From Streptomyces roseofulvus (GTDB lineage Bacteria; Actinomycetota; Actinomycetes; Streptomycetales; Streptomycetaceae): a DNA stretch of 64,000 nt. Positions 51,538 to 60,076 of this stretch are shown one piece after another. Numbering within the stretch: the first letter of the stretch is position 1; each line of letters opens with the position of its first letter. The position numbers and the translations under genes are program-made. The notes beneath the pieces are model-generated. The model worked only from the letters and a program-made list of their open reading frames with translations. It searched no databases and had not been told where the DNA came from. The stretch lies in assembly GCF_039534915.1 (NCBI RefSeq), contig NZ_BAAAWE010000001.1, positions 6,262,001 through 6,326,000 of the forward strand. The letters run 5' to 3'.

Positions 51538-52629
51538 TCACAGCCAGCCGTTGCGGCGGAAGCCCCGGTGGATGACGAAGCACGCCACCGCGATCACCCC
51601 GAGGACCACCGGGTAGCCGTAGGTCCAGCGCAGCTCCGGCATGTGCTCGAAGTTCATGCCGTACACCCCGCAGACCATGGTCGGCACGGCGACGATCGCC
51701 GCCCACGCGGTGATCTTCCGCATGTCCTCGTTCTGCGCCACCGTGACCTGCGCCAGATGGGCCTGGAGCACCGAGTCGAGCAGGGTGTCGTACGAGGCGA
51801 TCTGCTCGGTCACCCGGGCGAGGTGGTCGGTGACGTCCCGGAAGTACGCCCGGATCTCGGGGTCCACCAGCGGCATCGGCCGGCCGGCGAGCTCCGTCAG
51901 CGGGCGGGCGAGCGGGGCGACCGCCCGGCGCAGTTCCAGCAGTTCGCGCTTGAGCTGGTAGATCCGGCCGGCGTCGCCGCGGTCCGCCTGGGCGGAGAAG
52001 ACCGTGTTCTCGATCGCGTCGAGGTCGGTCTGGACCGCGTCCGCGACGGCGAGGTAGTCGTCCACCACGTGGTCCGCCATCGCGTGCAGCACCGCCGAGG
52101 GACCCTTCGCCAGCTGCTCGGGCGTCGCCTCCAGCGCCTCCCGCAGCGGGCCGAGGGAGCCGTGCCCGCCGTGCCGGATGGTGATCACGAAGTCGGGCCC
52201 GACGAAGGCCATCAGCTCGCCGGTGTCCACCACCTCGCTGGTGGCGGTCAGCACCTCGTGATCGACGTACCGCACCGTCTTCAGGACGGCGAACAGCACC
52301 CCGTCGTACTCCTCGACCTTGGGCCGCTGGTGGGCGTGGACCGCGTCCTCGACGGCCAGCGGGTGCAGCCCGAAGAGCTCGGCGAGCACCGTCAGCTCCT
52401 TCTCCGCCGGCTCGTGCAGCCCGATCCAGACGAAGCCGTCGCCGCCCCGGCGGACGTACCGCAGGGCGTCCTCGGCGCTCGCGCCGCGGACCGTCCGACG
52501 CACCCCGTCGACGTACACCACGCAGTTGACGACCGCGCTGCCGAGCGGGGAGCGGGCCGGGTGGCTGAGGTCCACCGTGCGCCGGTAGGTCCGGCGGACG
52601 GCGGTGCGCAGGCGCTGGATGACGGACAC
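51538..52629 (-). CDS. corA: CorA-family magnesium/cobalt transporter
   Basis: 363 residues. A large cytoplasmic N-terminal domain leads through a long helix to two C-terminal membrane segments; the pore motif YGMNF is present in VPTMVCGVYGMNFEHMPE. It forms pentameric channels for Mg2+ (and Co2+/Ni2+). The GTG at 52629 has AAGGAG upstream. It is not obviously linked to its neighbours. Confidence 0.93.
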   Translation of the reverse strand: MSVIQRLRTAVRRTYRRTVDLSHPARSPLGSAVVNCVVYVDGVRRTVRGASAEDALRYVRRGGDGFVWIGLHEPAEKELTVLAELFGLHPLAVEDAVHAHQRPKVEEYDGVLFAVLKTVRYVDHEVLTATSEVVDTGELMAFVGPDFVITIRHGGHGSLGPLREALEATPEQLAKGPSAVLHAMADHVVDDYLAVADAVQTDLDAIENTVFSAQADRGDAGRIYQLKRELLELRRAVAPLARPLTELAGRPMPLVDPEIRAYFRDVTDHLARVTEQIASYDTLLDSVLQAHLAQVTVAQNEDMRKITAWAAIVAVPTMVCGVYGMNFEHMPELRWTYGYPVVLGVIAVACFVIHRGFRRNGWL

Positions 52630-52684
52630 GGTGGTACTCCTTCGGCAGACCGGGAGCCAGTGTGCCACCGTGCCGCGCGGAGGA

Positions 52685-54016
52685 TCAGCCCCTCGCCGGG
52701 GGTGCGCCGAGGACGCGGTCGAGGTAGGGATTGGACAGGACGCCGGACGGGTCGAGCCGGTTGCGGAGGGCCACGAAGTCGTCGAACCGCTCGTAGCGGG
52801 GCCGCAGCTCCGCCGCGCCGAGGTCGTGCATCTTGCCCCAGTGCGGCCGCCCGCCGTACGCGCCGAGGATCTTCTGGCAGGCGTCGAAGTACCGGCGGTA
52901 GGGCATCCGGTGGTACTGGTGGAAGGCGATGTAGCAGCTCTCCCGGCCCTGCGCGGTGGAGAGCCAGATGTCGTCGGCGGCGGTGAAGCGGACCTCCAGC
53001 GGGAACGACACCGGCTCCCCGTGGGCGTCGATCCACGCCCGGAGCTCCCGCAGGGCCTCCGCCGCGTGGGCCCGCGGGATCGCGAACTCGCCCTCGTGGA
53101 AGCGGACATCGCGCACCGAGGCGAAGACCTTGTACGCGTGGTCGGTCCAGCTCCGGGACGACATCGCGCGCGCGGCGAAGCGGGTGATCGGCGGCACCAG
53201 GCGCGGCACGCGGGTGCCGAGCCGGTTCAGCGCCTCGAAGCCGGGGCCGCTGACGGCCTCGTCGAGCCGCCGGGAGAGGGCGCCGATGGGGGAGAGGGGG
53301 GTGTCGGCGGGGAGCCGGCGGAAGCGGCGGGTCAGCGCGGTCTCGCTGTGCGGGAACCAGAAGAACTCGAAGTGGGCGTTCTCGTCGACCAGTTCGTCGA
53401 TCCGGCCGAGGACCTCGGCGACCGGCATCGCGGTGTCCCGGGCGTGCAGGGCGTAGAGGGGGACGGTCTGGAGGGTGACCTTGGTGAGGACGCCGAGCGC
53501 CCCGAGGCCCACCCGGGCCGCGGCGAACAGCTCCGGCCGCTCGTCTGCCGAACAGGCCGTCACCGACCCGTCGGCGAGGACGAGTTCGAGCGCCCGCACC
53601 TGGGTGGCGATGCCGCCGAAGCGGACGCCGGAGCCGTGGGTGCCGGTGGAGATCGCGCCCGAGACCGTCTGCCGGTCGATGTCGCCCATGTTCTCCAGGG
53701 CGAGGCCGTGCGAGGCGAGCAGCGGGTTCAGCCTCCACAGCGGCATGCCCGCGCCGACGGTGACGAGCCCCGTCTCCGGGTCCACGGCGTGCACGGCGTC
53801 GAGCCGGTCGAGGCGGAGCTGGACGTCCGGGGCGACCGCGACGCCGCTGAAGGAGTGCCCGGAGCCGACCGCCTTGACCCGCAGCCCGTCCCGTACCGCG
53901 TCCTTCACCGCGGCGGCGACCTCCTCGGTGCGGGCCGGGCGCACGATCCGCCGGGGGCGGGCCTCCTCGTTGCCGGCCCAGTTGCGCCAGACGCCGCCGT
54001 TCTCGCTGCTGCTCAT
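52685..54016 (-). CDS. FAD-linked sugar-1,4-lactone oxidase
   Basis: 443 residues. The N-terminal PCMH FAD domain has AVGSGHSFSGVA with His54, the probable covalent flavin attachment, and TVSGAISTGTHGSG. The C-terminal D-arabinono-1,4-lactone oxidase domain ends with RPHWGKMHDL and the DPSGVLSNPYL tail. It oxidises an aldonolactone or alditol with oxygen. It is divergent from a PLP-dependent aldolase with twin operators between, so the pair probably works on one substrate class under TetR control. Confidence 0.88.
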   Translation of the reverse strand: MSSSENGGVWRNWAGNEEARPRRIVRPARTEEVAAAVKDAVRDGLRVKAVGSGHSFSGVAVAPDVQLRLDRLDAVHAVDPETGLVTVGAGMPLWRLNPLLASHGLALENMGDIDRQTVSGAISTGTHGSGVRFGGIATQVRALELVLADGSVTACSADERPELFAAARVGLGALGVLTKVTLQTVPLYALHARDTAMPVAEVLGRIDELVDENAHFEFFWFPHSETALTRRFRRLPADTPLSPIGALSRRLDEAVSGPGFEALNRLGTRVPRLVPPITRFAARAMSSRSWTDHAYKVFASVRDVRFHEGEFAIPRAHAAEALRELRAWIDAHGEPVSFPLEVRFTAADDIWLSTAQGRESCYIAFHQYHRMPYRRYFDACQKILGAYGGRPHWGKMHDLGAAELRPRYERFDDFVALRNRLDPSGVLSNPYLDRVLGAPPARG

Positions 54017-54093
54017 GCCGGGCGTTTTCCCTTCGGGTCGGTGGGCGTCGTGTCGTGGCGGGTTACCGCCGGTTCTCGCTGTCCGGAAGGGTG

Positions 54094-54152
54094 GACTTGG
54101 TCGTGCGTCCAAGTCAAGGGTCCCGGAGCCTTGACTTGGACAGGCGACCAAG
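54094..54152. promoter_or_regulatory. Twin inverted operators between the lactone oxidase and aldolase genes
   Basis: CTTGGTCG-N3-GTCCAAGTC (54096-54115) and an inverted copy GACTTGGAC-N3-CGACCAAG (54133-54152) form a 24-base inverted repeat (54096-54119 against 54129-54152) with only three mismatches and a 9-base spacer. Each arm is itself palindromic (TTGGTCGnnnGTCCAA), a TetR-type operator pattern. Confidence 0.75.
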
Positions 54153-54237
54153 AGACGGTGACGGCGTCGTCCGGTCCCCGCAGAGGTCCGCTCCGGCGGA
54201 GGCCCGCTCCCCGCCGGCCCACGAAAGGCCGCCCACC

Positions 54238-55488
54238 ATGGCAAGCGCCCGCCCCGCCGACGCCGCGGCCACCGCCGCCGCGCCCGCCCCGCGTCCCGCC
54301 GGCTTCGCCGACCTGGAGAAGGCGACCGCCGGACTCCAGCCGCCGTTCGCCGTCGTCGACCTCGGCGCCCTGCGCGCCAACGCCGCCCAGATGACCCGCC
54401 GTGCCGGCGGCAAGCCCATCCGCCTGGCCAGCAAGTCGCTCCGCTGCCGCGCCCTCATCGACACCGTCCTGGCCGGGCCGGGCTTCTCCGGCGTCCTCGC
54501 CTTCACCCTCCCCGAGGCGCTGTGGCTCGCGGCCCACGACCCCGCCCTGGACGTCCTCGTCGGCTACCCGACCGCCGACACCGACGCGCTCGGCCGGCTC
54601 GCCGCCGACGAGGACGCCGCCGCCCGGATCACCGTCATGGTCGACTCCGCCGAACAGCTCGACCTCCTCACCGCCGCGATCGGCCCCTCCGGCCCGCCGG
54701 TCCGGGTCTGCCTCGACCTCGACGCCTCCCTCCGGCTGCTCGGCGGCCGGGTCCACCTCGGCATGCGCCGCTCGCCCCTGCACGCACCCGCGCAGGCGGC
54801 GGCCCTGGCCCGCGCCGTCGTGGCCCGCCCGCGCCTGCGGCTGGCCGGCGTGATGGCGTACGAGGGGCAGATCGCCGGCGTCGGCGACGACCAGCCGACC
54901 CAGGCGCGCCCGATGCGCACCGCCGTCCGCGCGGTCCAGCGGCTCTCCGCCCGCGAGCTGCGGGCCCGCCGCGCCGCCGCCGTCCGGGCGGTCCGCGAGG
55001 TGGCGCCGCTGGAGTTCGTCAACGGCGGTGGCACCGGCAGCCTGGAGACCACCTCCGCCGAGCCCGCCGTCACCGAACTCGGCGCCGGATCGGGGCTGTA
55101 CGCCCCCGCCCTCTTCGACCACTACCGGGGCTTCAGCCCGCTGCCCGCCGCCTTCTTCGCGCTGGCGGTCGTCCGCCGCCCCGCCCCCGGCCACGTCACC
55201 GTCCTCGGCGGCGGCTGGACCGCCTCCGGCGCCCCCGGCCCGGACCGGCTGCCCGTCCCCGTCCACCCGGCGGGGCTGCGGGTGCTCGCCGCCGAGGGCG
55301 CGGGCGAGGTGCAGACCCCGCTCGCCGGACCCGCCGCCGACACCCTGCGGTGCGGCGACCGCGTCTGGTTCCGGCACGCCAAGGCGGGCGAGCTCTGCGA
55401 GCGGGTGGACACCCTCCACCTCGTCGAGCACGACCGGGTGGTGGACGAGGTCCCCACCTACCGGGGCGAGGGCATGGCGTTCCTCTGA
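54238..55488 (+). CDS. PLP-dependent amino acid deaminase/aldolase (alanine racemase fold)
   Basis: 416 residues. The N-terminal alanine racemase barrel contains IRLASKSLRC with Lys66 as the PLP lysine, and the C-terminal D-serine dehydratase-like domain has ELGAGSGLYAPALFDHY and late Cys/His residues that could hold metal. Relatives act as D-threonine aldolases or D-amino-acid deaminases. The ATG at 54238 is supported by AAAGG. It faces the lactone oxidase across a shared operator region and is followed by the likely TetR regulator. Confidence 0.83.
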   Translation: MASARPADAAATAAAPAPRPAGFADLEKATAGLQPPFAVVDLGALRANAAQMTRRAGGKPIRLASKSLRCRALIDTVLAGPGFSGVLAFTLPEALWLAAHDPALDVLVGYPTADTDALGRLAADEDAAARITVMVDSAEQLDLLTAAIGPSGPPVRVCLDLDASLRLLGGRVHLGMRRSPLHAPAQAAALARAVVARPRLRLAGVMAYEGQIAGVGDDQPTQARPMRTAVRAVQRLSARELRARRAAAVRAVREVAPLEFVNGGGTGSLETTSAEPAVTELGAGSGLYAPALFDHYRGFSPLPAAFFALAVVRRPAPGHVTVLGGGWTASGAPGPDRLPVPVHPAGLRVLAAEGAGEVQTPLAGPAADTLRCGDRVWFRHAKAGELCERVDTLHLVEHDRVVDEVPTYRGEGMAFL

Positions 55489-55523
55489 CCGGGCCCCCGA
55501 CCCCGCCCGAACCGGCCCCGACG

Positions 55524-55584
55524 CCGTACGGCCGAGGCGCCGGCGACCGTACGCCGAGGCGCCGGCGACCGTACGGCCGAGGCC
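55524..55584. repeat. Three tandem copies of a 22-23-base unit
   Basis: CCGTACGGCCGAGGCGCCGGCGA occurs at 55524-55546, as a 22-base variant at 55547-55568 and partly at 55569-55584. It lies between the aldolase and TetR genes. No gene is present in this stretch (55489-55647). Confidence 0.8.
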
Positions 55585-55647
55585 CCGACCCCGGCGCGGT
55601 ACGGTGACCCGACCGCGCCGCCCGCCCCCTCCCGAGGAGACCGCCCC

Positions 55648-56268
55648 ATGCCCCGACTCCCCGCCGCAGAGCGCCGCGAGCAGCTGGCGGAGGCGGCGAT
55701 CCGGGTCATGATCCGGGACGGGGTCGCCAAGACCACCACCCGGGCCGTGGTCGCCGAGGCGGGGGTGCCGCTCGGCGCCTTCCACTACTGCTTCCGCTCC
55801 AAGGAGGAGCTGTTCCAGACCGTCATCGAGCGGATCATGGAGCGGAACCTCCCGCCGGCCGGCCTCGCGCACCCCGCGGGCGCCACCCCCTACGAGAGGA
55901 TCCGCGCGATCCTGCACGCCTACTGGGAGCTGGTCCGGACCCGCCCGGACGAGCACCTGGTCACGTACGAGGTCACCCAGTACGCGCTCCGCCGCCCCGG
56001 CCTCGCCGACCTGGCCCGCCGCCAGTACCGGCACTACCTCGACGTGAACCGCGCCCACCTGGAGTCGATGGCCCGGACGGCCGGCCTCGCCTGGACGGTG
56101 GACCTCGCGGTGCTCGCCCGCCACGGTCTCGGCGTCCTCGACGGCCTCACCCTCACCTGGCTCGTCGACCGCGACGACGAGCAGGCGCTGGCCGCGCTCG
56201 ACGAGTACGCCCGCTACCTCGCCTCGGTCGCCGTCCCGCTGCCCGCGCCGGACCTGCCCCGGACGTAG
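55648..56268 (+). CDS. TetR/AcrR-family regulator
   Basis: 206 residues. Helix-turn-helix AKTTTRAVVAEAGVPLGAFHY at residues 27-47, followed by CFRSKEELFQTVIERI and a helical ligand domain. GAGGAG precedes the ATG at 55648. It lies 160 bases behind the aldolase in the same direction and is the nearest candidate to bind the TTGGTCGnnnGTCCAA operators at 54094-54152. Confidence 0.85.
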   Translation: MPRLPAAERREQLAEAAIRVMIRDGVAKTTTRAVVAEAGVPLGAFHYCFRSKEELFQTVIERIMERNLPPAGLAHPAGATPYERIRAILHAYWELVRTRPDEHLVTYEVTQYALRRPGLADLARRQYRHYLDVNRAHLESMARTAGLAWTVDLAVLARHGLGVLDGLTLTWLVDRDDEQALAALDEYARYLASVAVPLPAPDLPRT

Positions 56269-56340
56269 CCCCTCCTCCGGATGCACGCCGTCCCGAAGCG
56301 TGACAGTTTGGGCGGAAATGCGTCGGGCGAGGAGGCGGAC

Positions 56341-57642
56341 ATGGCGGAGCGCACGCTGCCGACGGCCGAGGACGCGCGGCGGACCGCCGCCGAGGCGTGG
56401 ATCTGGGGATACCCGCTCCTGGCCGACTACCGGAACCTGTACGCCCAGGCCGTCGACCCCACCGACCCGGGCTCCGCCGGCGGGTTCGGCAGCTTCCGGC
56501 ACGACGCCGGACCGGTGGCGCCGGACGGCGCCGACATCGCCCACTCGACGGCCTGGCTCGACCTGCGGGCGGAGCCGTGGGTGCTGTCCGTCCCGGCGAC
56601 CGACCGCTACCACGTGCTCGCGGTGCACGACCTCGACACCGTCCACGCCGGCTTCGTCGGCAGCCGCGCCACCGGCCGGGAGGCCGGTCACCACCTCGTC
56701 GCCGGACCCGGCTGGACGGGCCCCGTCCCCGACGGCGTCAGCGGCGTCCTGCACACCGCGACCCACCTCGCCGGCGTCCTCGGCCGCACCCACGTCGCCG
56801 GACCCGACGACGTCCCGGGCCTCCGCGCCGTCCAGGAGGGGTACCGGCTGCGCCCGCTCTCCGCGTTCACCGACACCGCCGCCCCGCACCCGGCGGAGGA
56901 GCCGGTCTGGCCGGTCTGGCGGGAGGAGGAGACCGGCACCGTCGAGTTCTTCACCGTCCTCGACTTCCTGCTCCGCTTCTTCCCCGTCCTCGCCGCCGAC
57001 CGCGACCTGCGCACCCGGCTCGCCGCCCTCGGCGTCGACGGCGGCGGCGAGTTCGAGCCCGCCGCGCTGTCCCCGGAGCTCCGCGCCGCCCTGGAGGCGG
57101 GCGTCGCCGACGGCCGGACGCGGCTCGCCGAGGCGACCGCCGGGACGACGCGCCCGGCGGGCCTCGGCGGCACCCGGGCCGAACTCGGCGCCGACCCGCT
57201 GCGCCGGGCGATCGGCGCCCACGAGGACCTGTACGGGCTCCCGGAGGTCGAGGTGTGGCAGCGCGACCCGGCCGCCGACGGCCCGCCGGACGGCGCCCGG
57301 CACGCGTACACACTGCGCTTCGCCCCCGGGCAGCTGCCGCCGGCCCGTTTCCTCTGGTCGGCCTCCCTGTACGGGCTGCCGGGCCGGCGCTTCACGGAGA
57401 ACGCGATCGGCCGGTCCGCGATCGGCGACCGCACGCCCGGGATCCTCTACGACGACGACGGCGGGCTCACCGTGTACGTCGCCCACCGGCGCCCCGCGGA
57501 CGCCAAGCGGGCCGCGAACTGGCTGCCCGCCCCGGCCGGGCCGTTCGCCGTCACGCTCCGGCTCTACGGCCCCGACCCCTCGGTCCTCGACGGGCGGTGG
57601 CCCCTGCCGCGGCTCACCCGCGACGACGGCGCGGACGGCTGA
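56341..57642 (+). CDS. DUF1254/DUF1214 domain protein
   Basis: 433 residues. The N-terminal DUF1254 part begins AEAWIWGYPLLADYRN, and the C-terminal DUF1214 part has FLWSASLYGLPGRRFTENAIGRSAIGDRTPG. There is no signal peptide, whereas many relatives are exported. Function unknown; homologues are annotated in envelope or xenobiotic contexts. GAGGAGG lies just before the ATG at 56341. It may be cotranscribed with the TetR gene 72 bases upstream. Confidence 0.87.
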   Translation: MAERTLPTAEDARRTAAEAWIWGYPLLADYRNLYAQAVDPTDPGSAGGFGSFRHDAGPVAPDGADIAHSTAWLDLRAEPWVLSVPATDRYHVLAVHDLDTVHAGFVGSRATGREAGHHLVAGPGWTGPVPDGVSGVLHTATHLAGVLGRTHVAGPDDVPGLRAVQEGYRLRPLSAFTDTAAPHPAEEPVWPVWREEETGTVEFFTVLDFLLRFFPVLAADRDLRTRLAALGVDGGGEFEPAALSPELRAALEAGVADGRTRLAEATAGTTRPAGLGGTRAELGADPLRRAIGAHEDLYGLPEVEVWQRDPAADGPPDGARHAYTLRFAPGQLPPARFLWSASLYGLPGRRFTENAIGRSAIGDRTPGILYDDDGGLTVYVAHRRPADAKRAANWLPAPAGPFAVTLRLYGPDPSVLDGRWPLPRLTRDDGADG

Positions 57643-57660
57643 GGCGGAGGGGCCGGCCGC

Positions 57661-57873
57661 TCAGCGCTCCTCGGCGGAGCTCCGGACCGTCTCCTTCACG
57701 GTGTAGGTGGCCGCCGGCTCCCGCGGCGCGTCGCCCGCCTTCATCTCCCGCGCCTCGGCCTTCAGGATGCGGGCCGCCTTGCCGGCGTTGCGGGCCAGCT
57801 CCGGCAGCTTGCGCGCGCCGACCACCAGGGCGACGACGACCAGCAGGATCGCGATCTCGCTCATACCGAACAC
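57661..57873 (-). CDS. TatA/E-like twin-arginine translocase subunit
   Basis: 70 residues. One N-terminal membrane helix (EIAILLVVVALVVGARKLPE) with the GARKLPELAR hinge and an amphipathic helix (RNAGKAARILKAEAREM) is the TatA/TatE pattern; the charged tail is shorter than usual. No tatB or tatC gene is nearby, so it would be an accessory copy. The GTG at 57873 has AGGAG upstream. It is convergent with the DUF1254 gene. Confidence 0.83.
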   Translation of the reverse strand: MFGMSEIAILLVVVALVVGARKLPELARNAGKAARILKAEAREMKAGDAPREPAATYTVKETVRSSAEER

Positions 57874-58250
57874 GGGGGGACACTCCTGGCGGGGGACGGG
57901 ACGCCGGTCGGACCCGCGTCAATCTACAGGGACGCGGAACGACCGGGCAGGTGCGCCCGAGGAACGATGAACGACGCCCGGGTGGCCCGGACGAGCGGCC
58001 GGGAACGGCGAGGGGGACGACGGATGAAGAAGCGGGGCGCCGACATCGGCGCGGGAGCGCGCGGGCCCTCGGGCGGGCGCCGCCGGGCCCCGGCGGCGCG
58101 AACCGCGCCCCGTGGACGGCGTACTCCCCACGGCGGTCACCGGGCCGTTCGGCGCGGTCACCCGATGGGGTGCACTCTCCCCGTGCGCCGGGGGCGTACG
58201 CCTCGGTCGTGGTCCGGAGGGGGTGCGCCGGATCCCTACACTCCGCGCTC
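57874..58250. other. Intergenic region, no gene recognised
   Basis: 377 bases between the divergent TatA-like and DUF4239 genes. It holds a hairpin GCGCCGCCGG-GCC-CCGGCGGCGC at 58077-58099 and, near the right end, TACACT at 58237-58242 that could be the -10 box of a nearly leaderless DUF4239 message. A short open frame at 57967-58287 has no ribosome site and atypical composition and is not called. Confidence 0.6.
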
Positions 58251-59042
58251 ATGTCGCTCTGGCTGCTCAACCACTTCAGCTCCCTGACCCTCGCCGTCCT
58301 CCTCGTCGGCGGCACCGTCGTGCTCGCCGTCACGGGCAGCGTGCTGCTCCGCCGCCGCCATCCGTCGCTCGCCGAGGGGGAGCACAACGACATGGTCGGC
58401 GTGACCCTGGGGATGTTCGGCGCGATCTACGGGATCATCCTCGCCTTCGTCATCGTCACCCTCTGGACCCAGCTGGAGAGCACCCAGACGATCGTCGCCG
58501 CCGAGGCCACCGACGTCGCCCTCATCGCCCGCGACGCCGCCGCCTTCCCGCCGCCCGTCCGCTCCGGACTCGACGCGGCCCTCAGCGACTACGTCCACGC
58601 CGTCGTCGAGAAGCAGTGGCCGCGGATGCGCGAGGGCGTGCCCCAGTACGGCGCCACCGAGCGCAGCCTCGTCGACGCCTTCGAGGTGCTCCAGGCGTAC
58701 GACCCGAAGACCCCGCGCGAGGAGGTCTTCTACGAGGAGGCCGTGGCGCACCTCAACGACGTGGCCGCGCAGCGCCGTGCCCGGATCACCATGGCCGAGC
58801 AGGAACTCCCGCCGCTGCTCCAGGTCCTGGCCTTCGGCGGCGCCCTCGTCCTGGTCCCGCTGACCTTCCTGTACGGGATGCGGCGGCTGCGGATCCAGGT
58901 CCTGTTCGTCGCCTCCGTCGCCGCCCTGATCGGCTTCAGCCTGCTGCTCGTCCTCGTCCTCGACCGGCCCTTCGCCGGCGAGCTGAGCGTGAGCCCCGCC
59001 CCGTACAAGGAGGGCGCGCTGGCCCGCTACTGGACCGGGTGA
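58251..59042 (+). CDS. DUF4239 membrane protein
   Basis: 263 residues. Two N-terminal membrane segments (residues about 10-30 and 50-70, GVTLGMFGAIYGIILAFVIVTLW), a soluble helical middle and two C-terminal segments (VLAFGGALVLVPLTFLYG, VLFVASVAALIGFSLLLVLVL). This layout resembles bestrophin-like channels in DUF4239, whose function is unknown. The ATG at 58251 is 9 bases after a TACACT element, so translation is probably leaderless or nearly so. Confidence 0.8.
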   Translation: MSLWLLNHFSSLTLAVLLVGGTVVLAVTGSVLLRRRHPSLAEGEHNDMVGVTLGMFGAIYGIILAFVIVTLWTQLESTQTIVAAEATDVALIARDAAAFPPPVRSGLDAALSDYVHAVVEKQWPRMREGVPQYGATERSLVDAFEVLQAYDPKTPREEVFYEEAVAHLNDVAAQRRARITMAEQELPPLLQVLAFGGALVLVPLTFLYGMRRLRIQVLFVASVAALIGFSLLLVLVLDRPFAGELSVSPAPYKEGALARYWTG

Positions 59043-59175
59043 CCCGACCCCCGTTCGGCCGCCGCCGGCTGGCCGGGGCCCGGCCGGTGGCGTCTCATGG
59101 CGGGGACCGTCCGCGCGCGGACGGCGGCCCCGGCCGGACGCGGCGGGGGAGACCGGCGAGGCGGGCGGAGGCGCG

Positions 59176-60063
59176 ATGGGGTGGGCGGACCGGGTGCGGA
59201 ACCTCCGTGCCGGCGCCGAGCGGCGCTTCCCCGTGCTGACCGAGGTGACCGAACGGCTGGTCGGCGGCAACCTCCTCGACGCCGGCACCCGCCTGGCCGC
59301 CCAGGCGTTCCTCGCGGCCGTCCCGCTCCTCTTCGCGCTCGCCGCCTTCGCGCCCGAGCCGGTCCGCGACCAGCTCCGCGAGTCCCTGCGCGCCATGTTC
59401 GGCCTCACCGGCGCCGCCGACCAGCAGCTCCAGCAGGTCTTCGACCGGAGCACCGAGGACGGGGTGCGGGAGACCAGCGGCGCCGTCGGCGCCGTCATCG
59501 CCCTCGTCTCCGCCACCAGCTTCAGTCGCGCCATGGCCCGCGTCTGCGAACGCGCCTGGGGCCTGCCCAGGGCCGGCACCCGGATCGGCGCCTGGCGGTG
59601 GGCGGTCTGGCTGCTCGCCCTGGTCGTGGTGGTCCTCCTCCAGGCGCCGATCCGGGACGGCTTCGGCGCCGGCGCCTGGCTCGGCGTCCCGCTCTTCTTC
59701 CTCCTCGCCGTCGGCGTCTGGCTGTGGACCCAGCACCTGCTGCTCGCCAAGCGCGTCCCCTGGCTGCCGCTGCTGCCCGGCGCCCTGCTGGGCGCGGCCA
59801 CCTCCACCGCCCTCGGCGTCACCGCCCGCTTCTACATGCCCGGCGCGCTCAACCGGGCCCTGGCCGAGTACGGCGGCCTCGGCCTGGTCCTCACCCTGTT
59901 GTCCTGGCTCATCGTCGTCTGCGCCGCGCTGACCTTCGCCTTCACCATCGGCGCCGTCCTCGCCCGGGAGCCGACCCTGGCGCGTCTTCTCGGCACCGAC
60001 CGGATCCGGGTGGCGGGCCCCGCCGCGCCCCGGTCAACGGTGCCGGAGCTCCCCGACGCGTGA
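59176..60063 (+). CDS. YihY/BrkB family membrane protein, second copy
   Basis: 295 residues with about six membrane segments. Shorter and divergent from the copy at 6594, but it shares the family pattern (RLAAQAFLAAVPLLFALAAF, VSATSFSRAMARVCERAW, LVLTLLSWLIVVCAALTFAF). Function unknown. The ATG at 59176 has GCGGAGG upstream. It follows the DUF4239 gene by 133 bases, so both may belong to a set of membrane proteins. Confidence 0.83.
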   Translation: MGWADRVRNLRAGAERRFPVLTEVTERLVGGNLLDAGTRLAAQAFLAAVPLLFALAAFAPEPVRDQLRESLRAMFGLTGAADQQLQQVFDRSTEDGVRETSGAVGAVIALVSATSFSRAMARVCERAWGLPRAGTRIGAWRWAVWLLALVVVVLLQAPIRDGFGAGAWLGVPLFFLLAVGVWLWTQHLLLAKRVPWLPLLPGALLGAATSTALGVTARFYMPGALNRALAEYGGLGLVLTLLSWLIVVCAALTFAFTIGAVLAREPTLARLLGTDRIRVAGPAAPRSTVPELPDA

Positions 60064-60076
60064 GAGCCCGGCCGTC

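Noticed and set aside
57967..58287. Open frame starting MNDARVARTSGRERRGG
   Set aside because: Arg/Gly-rich, no ribosome site, overlaps the start of the DUF4239 gene; no recognisable domain.
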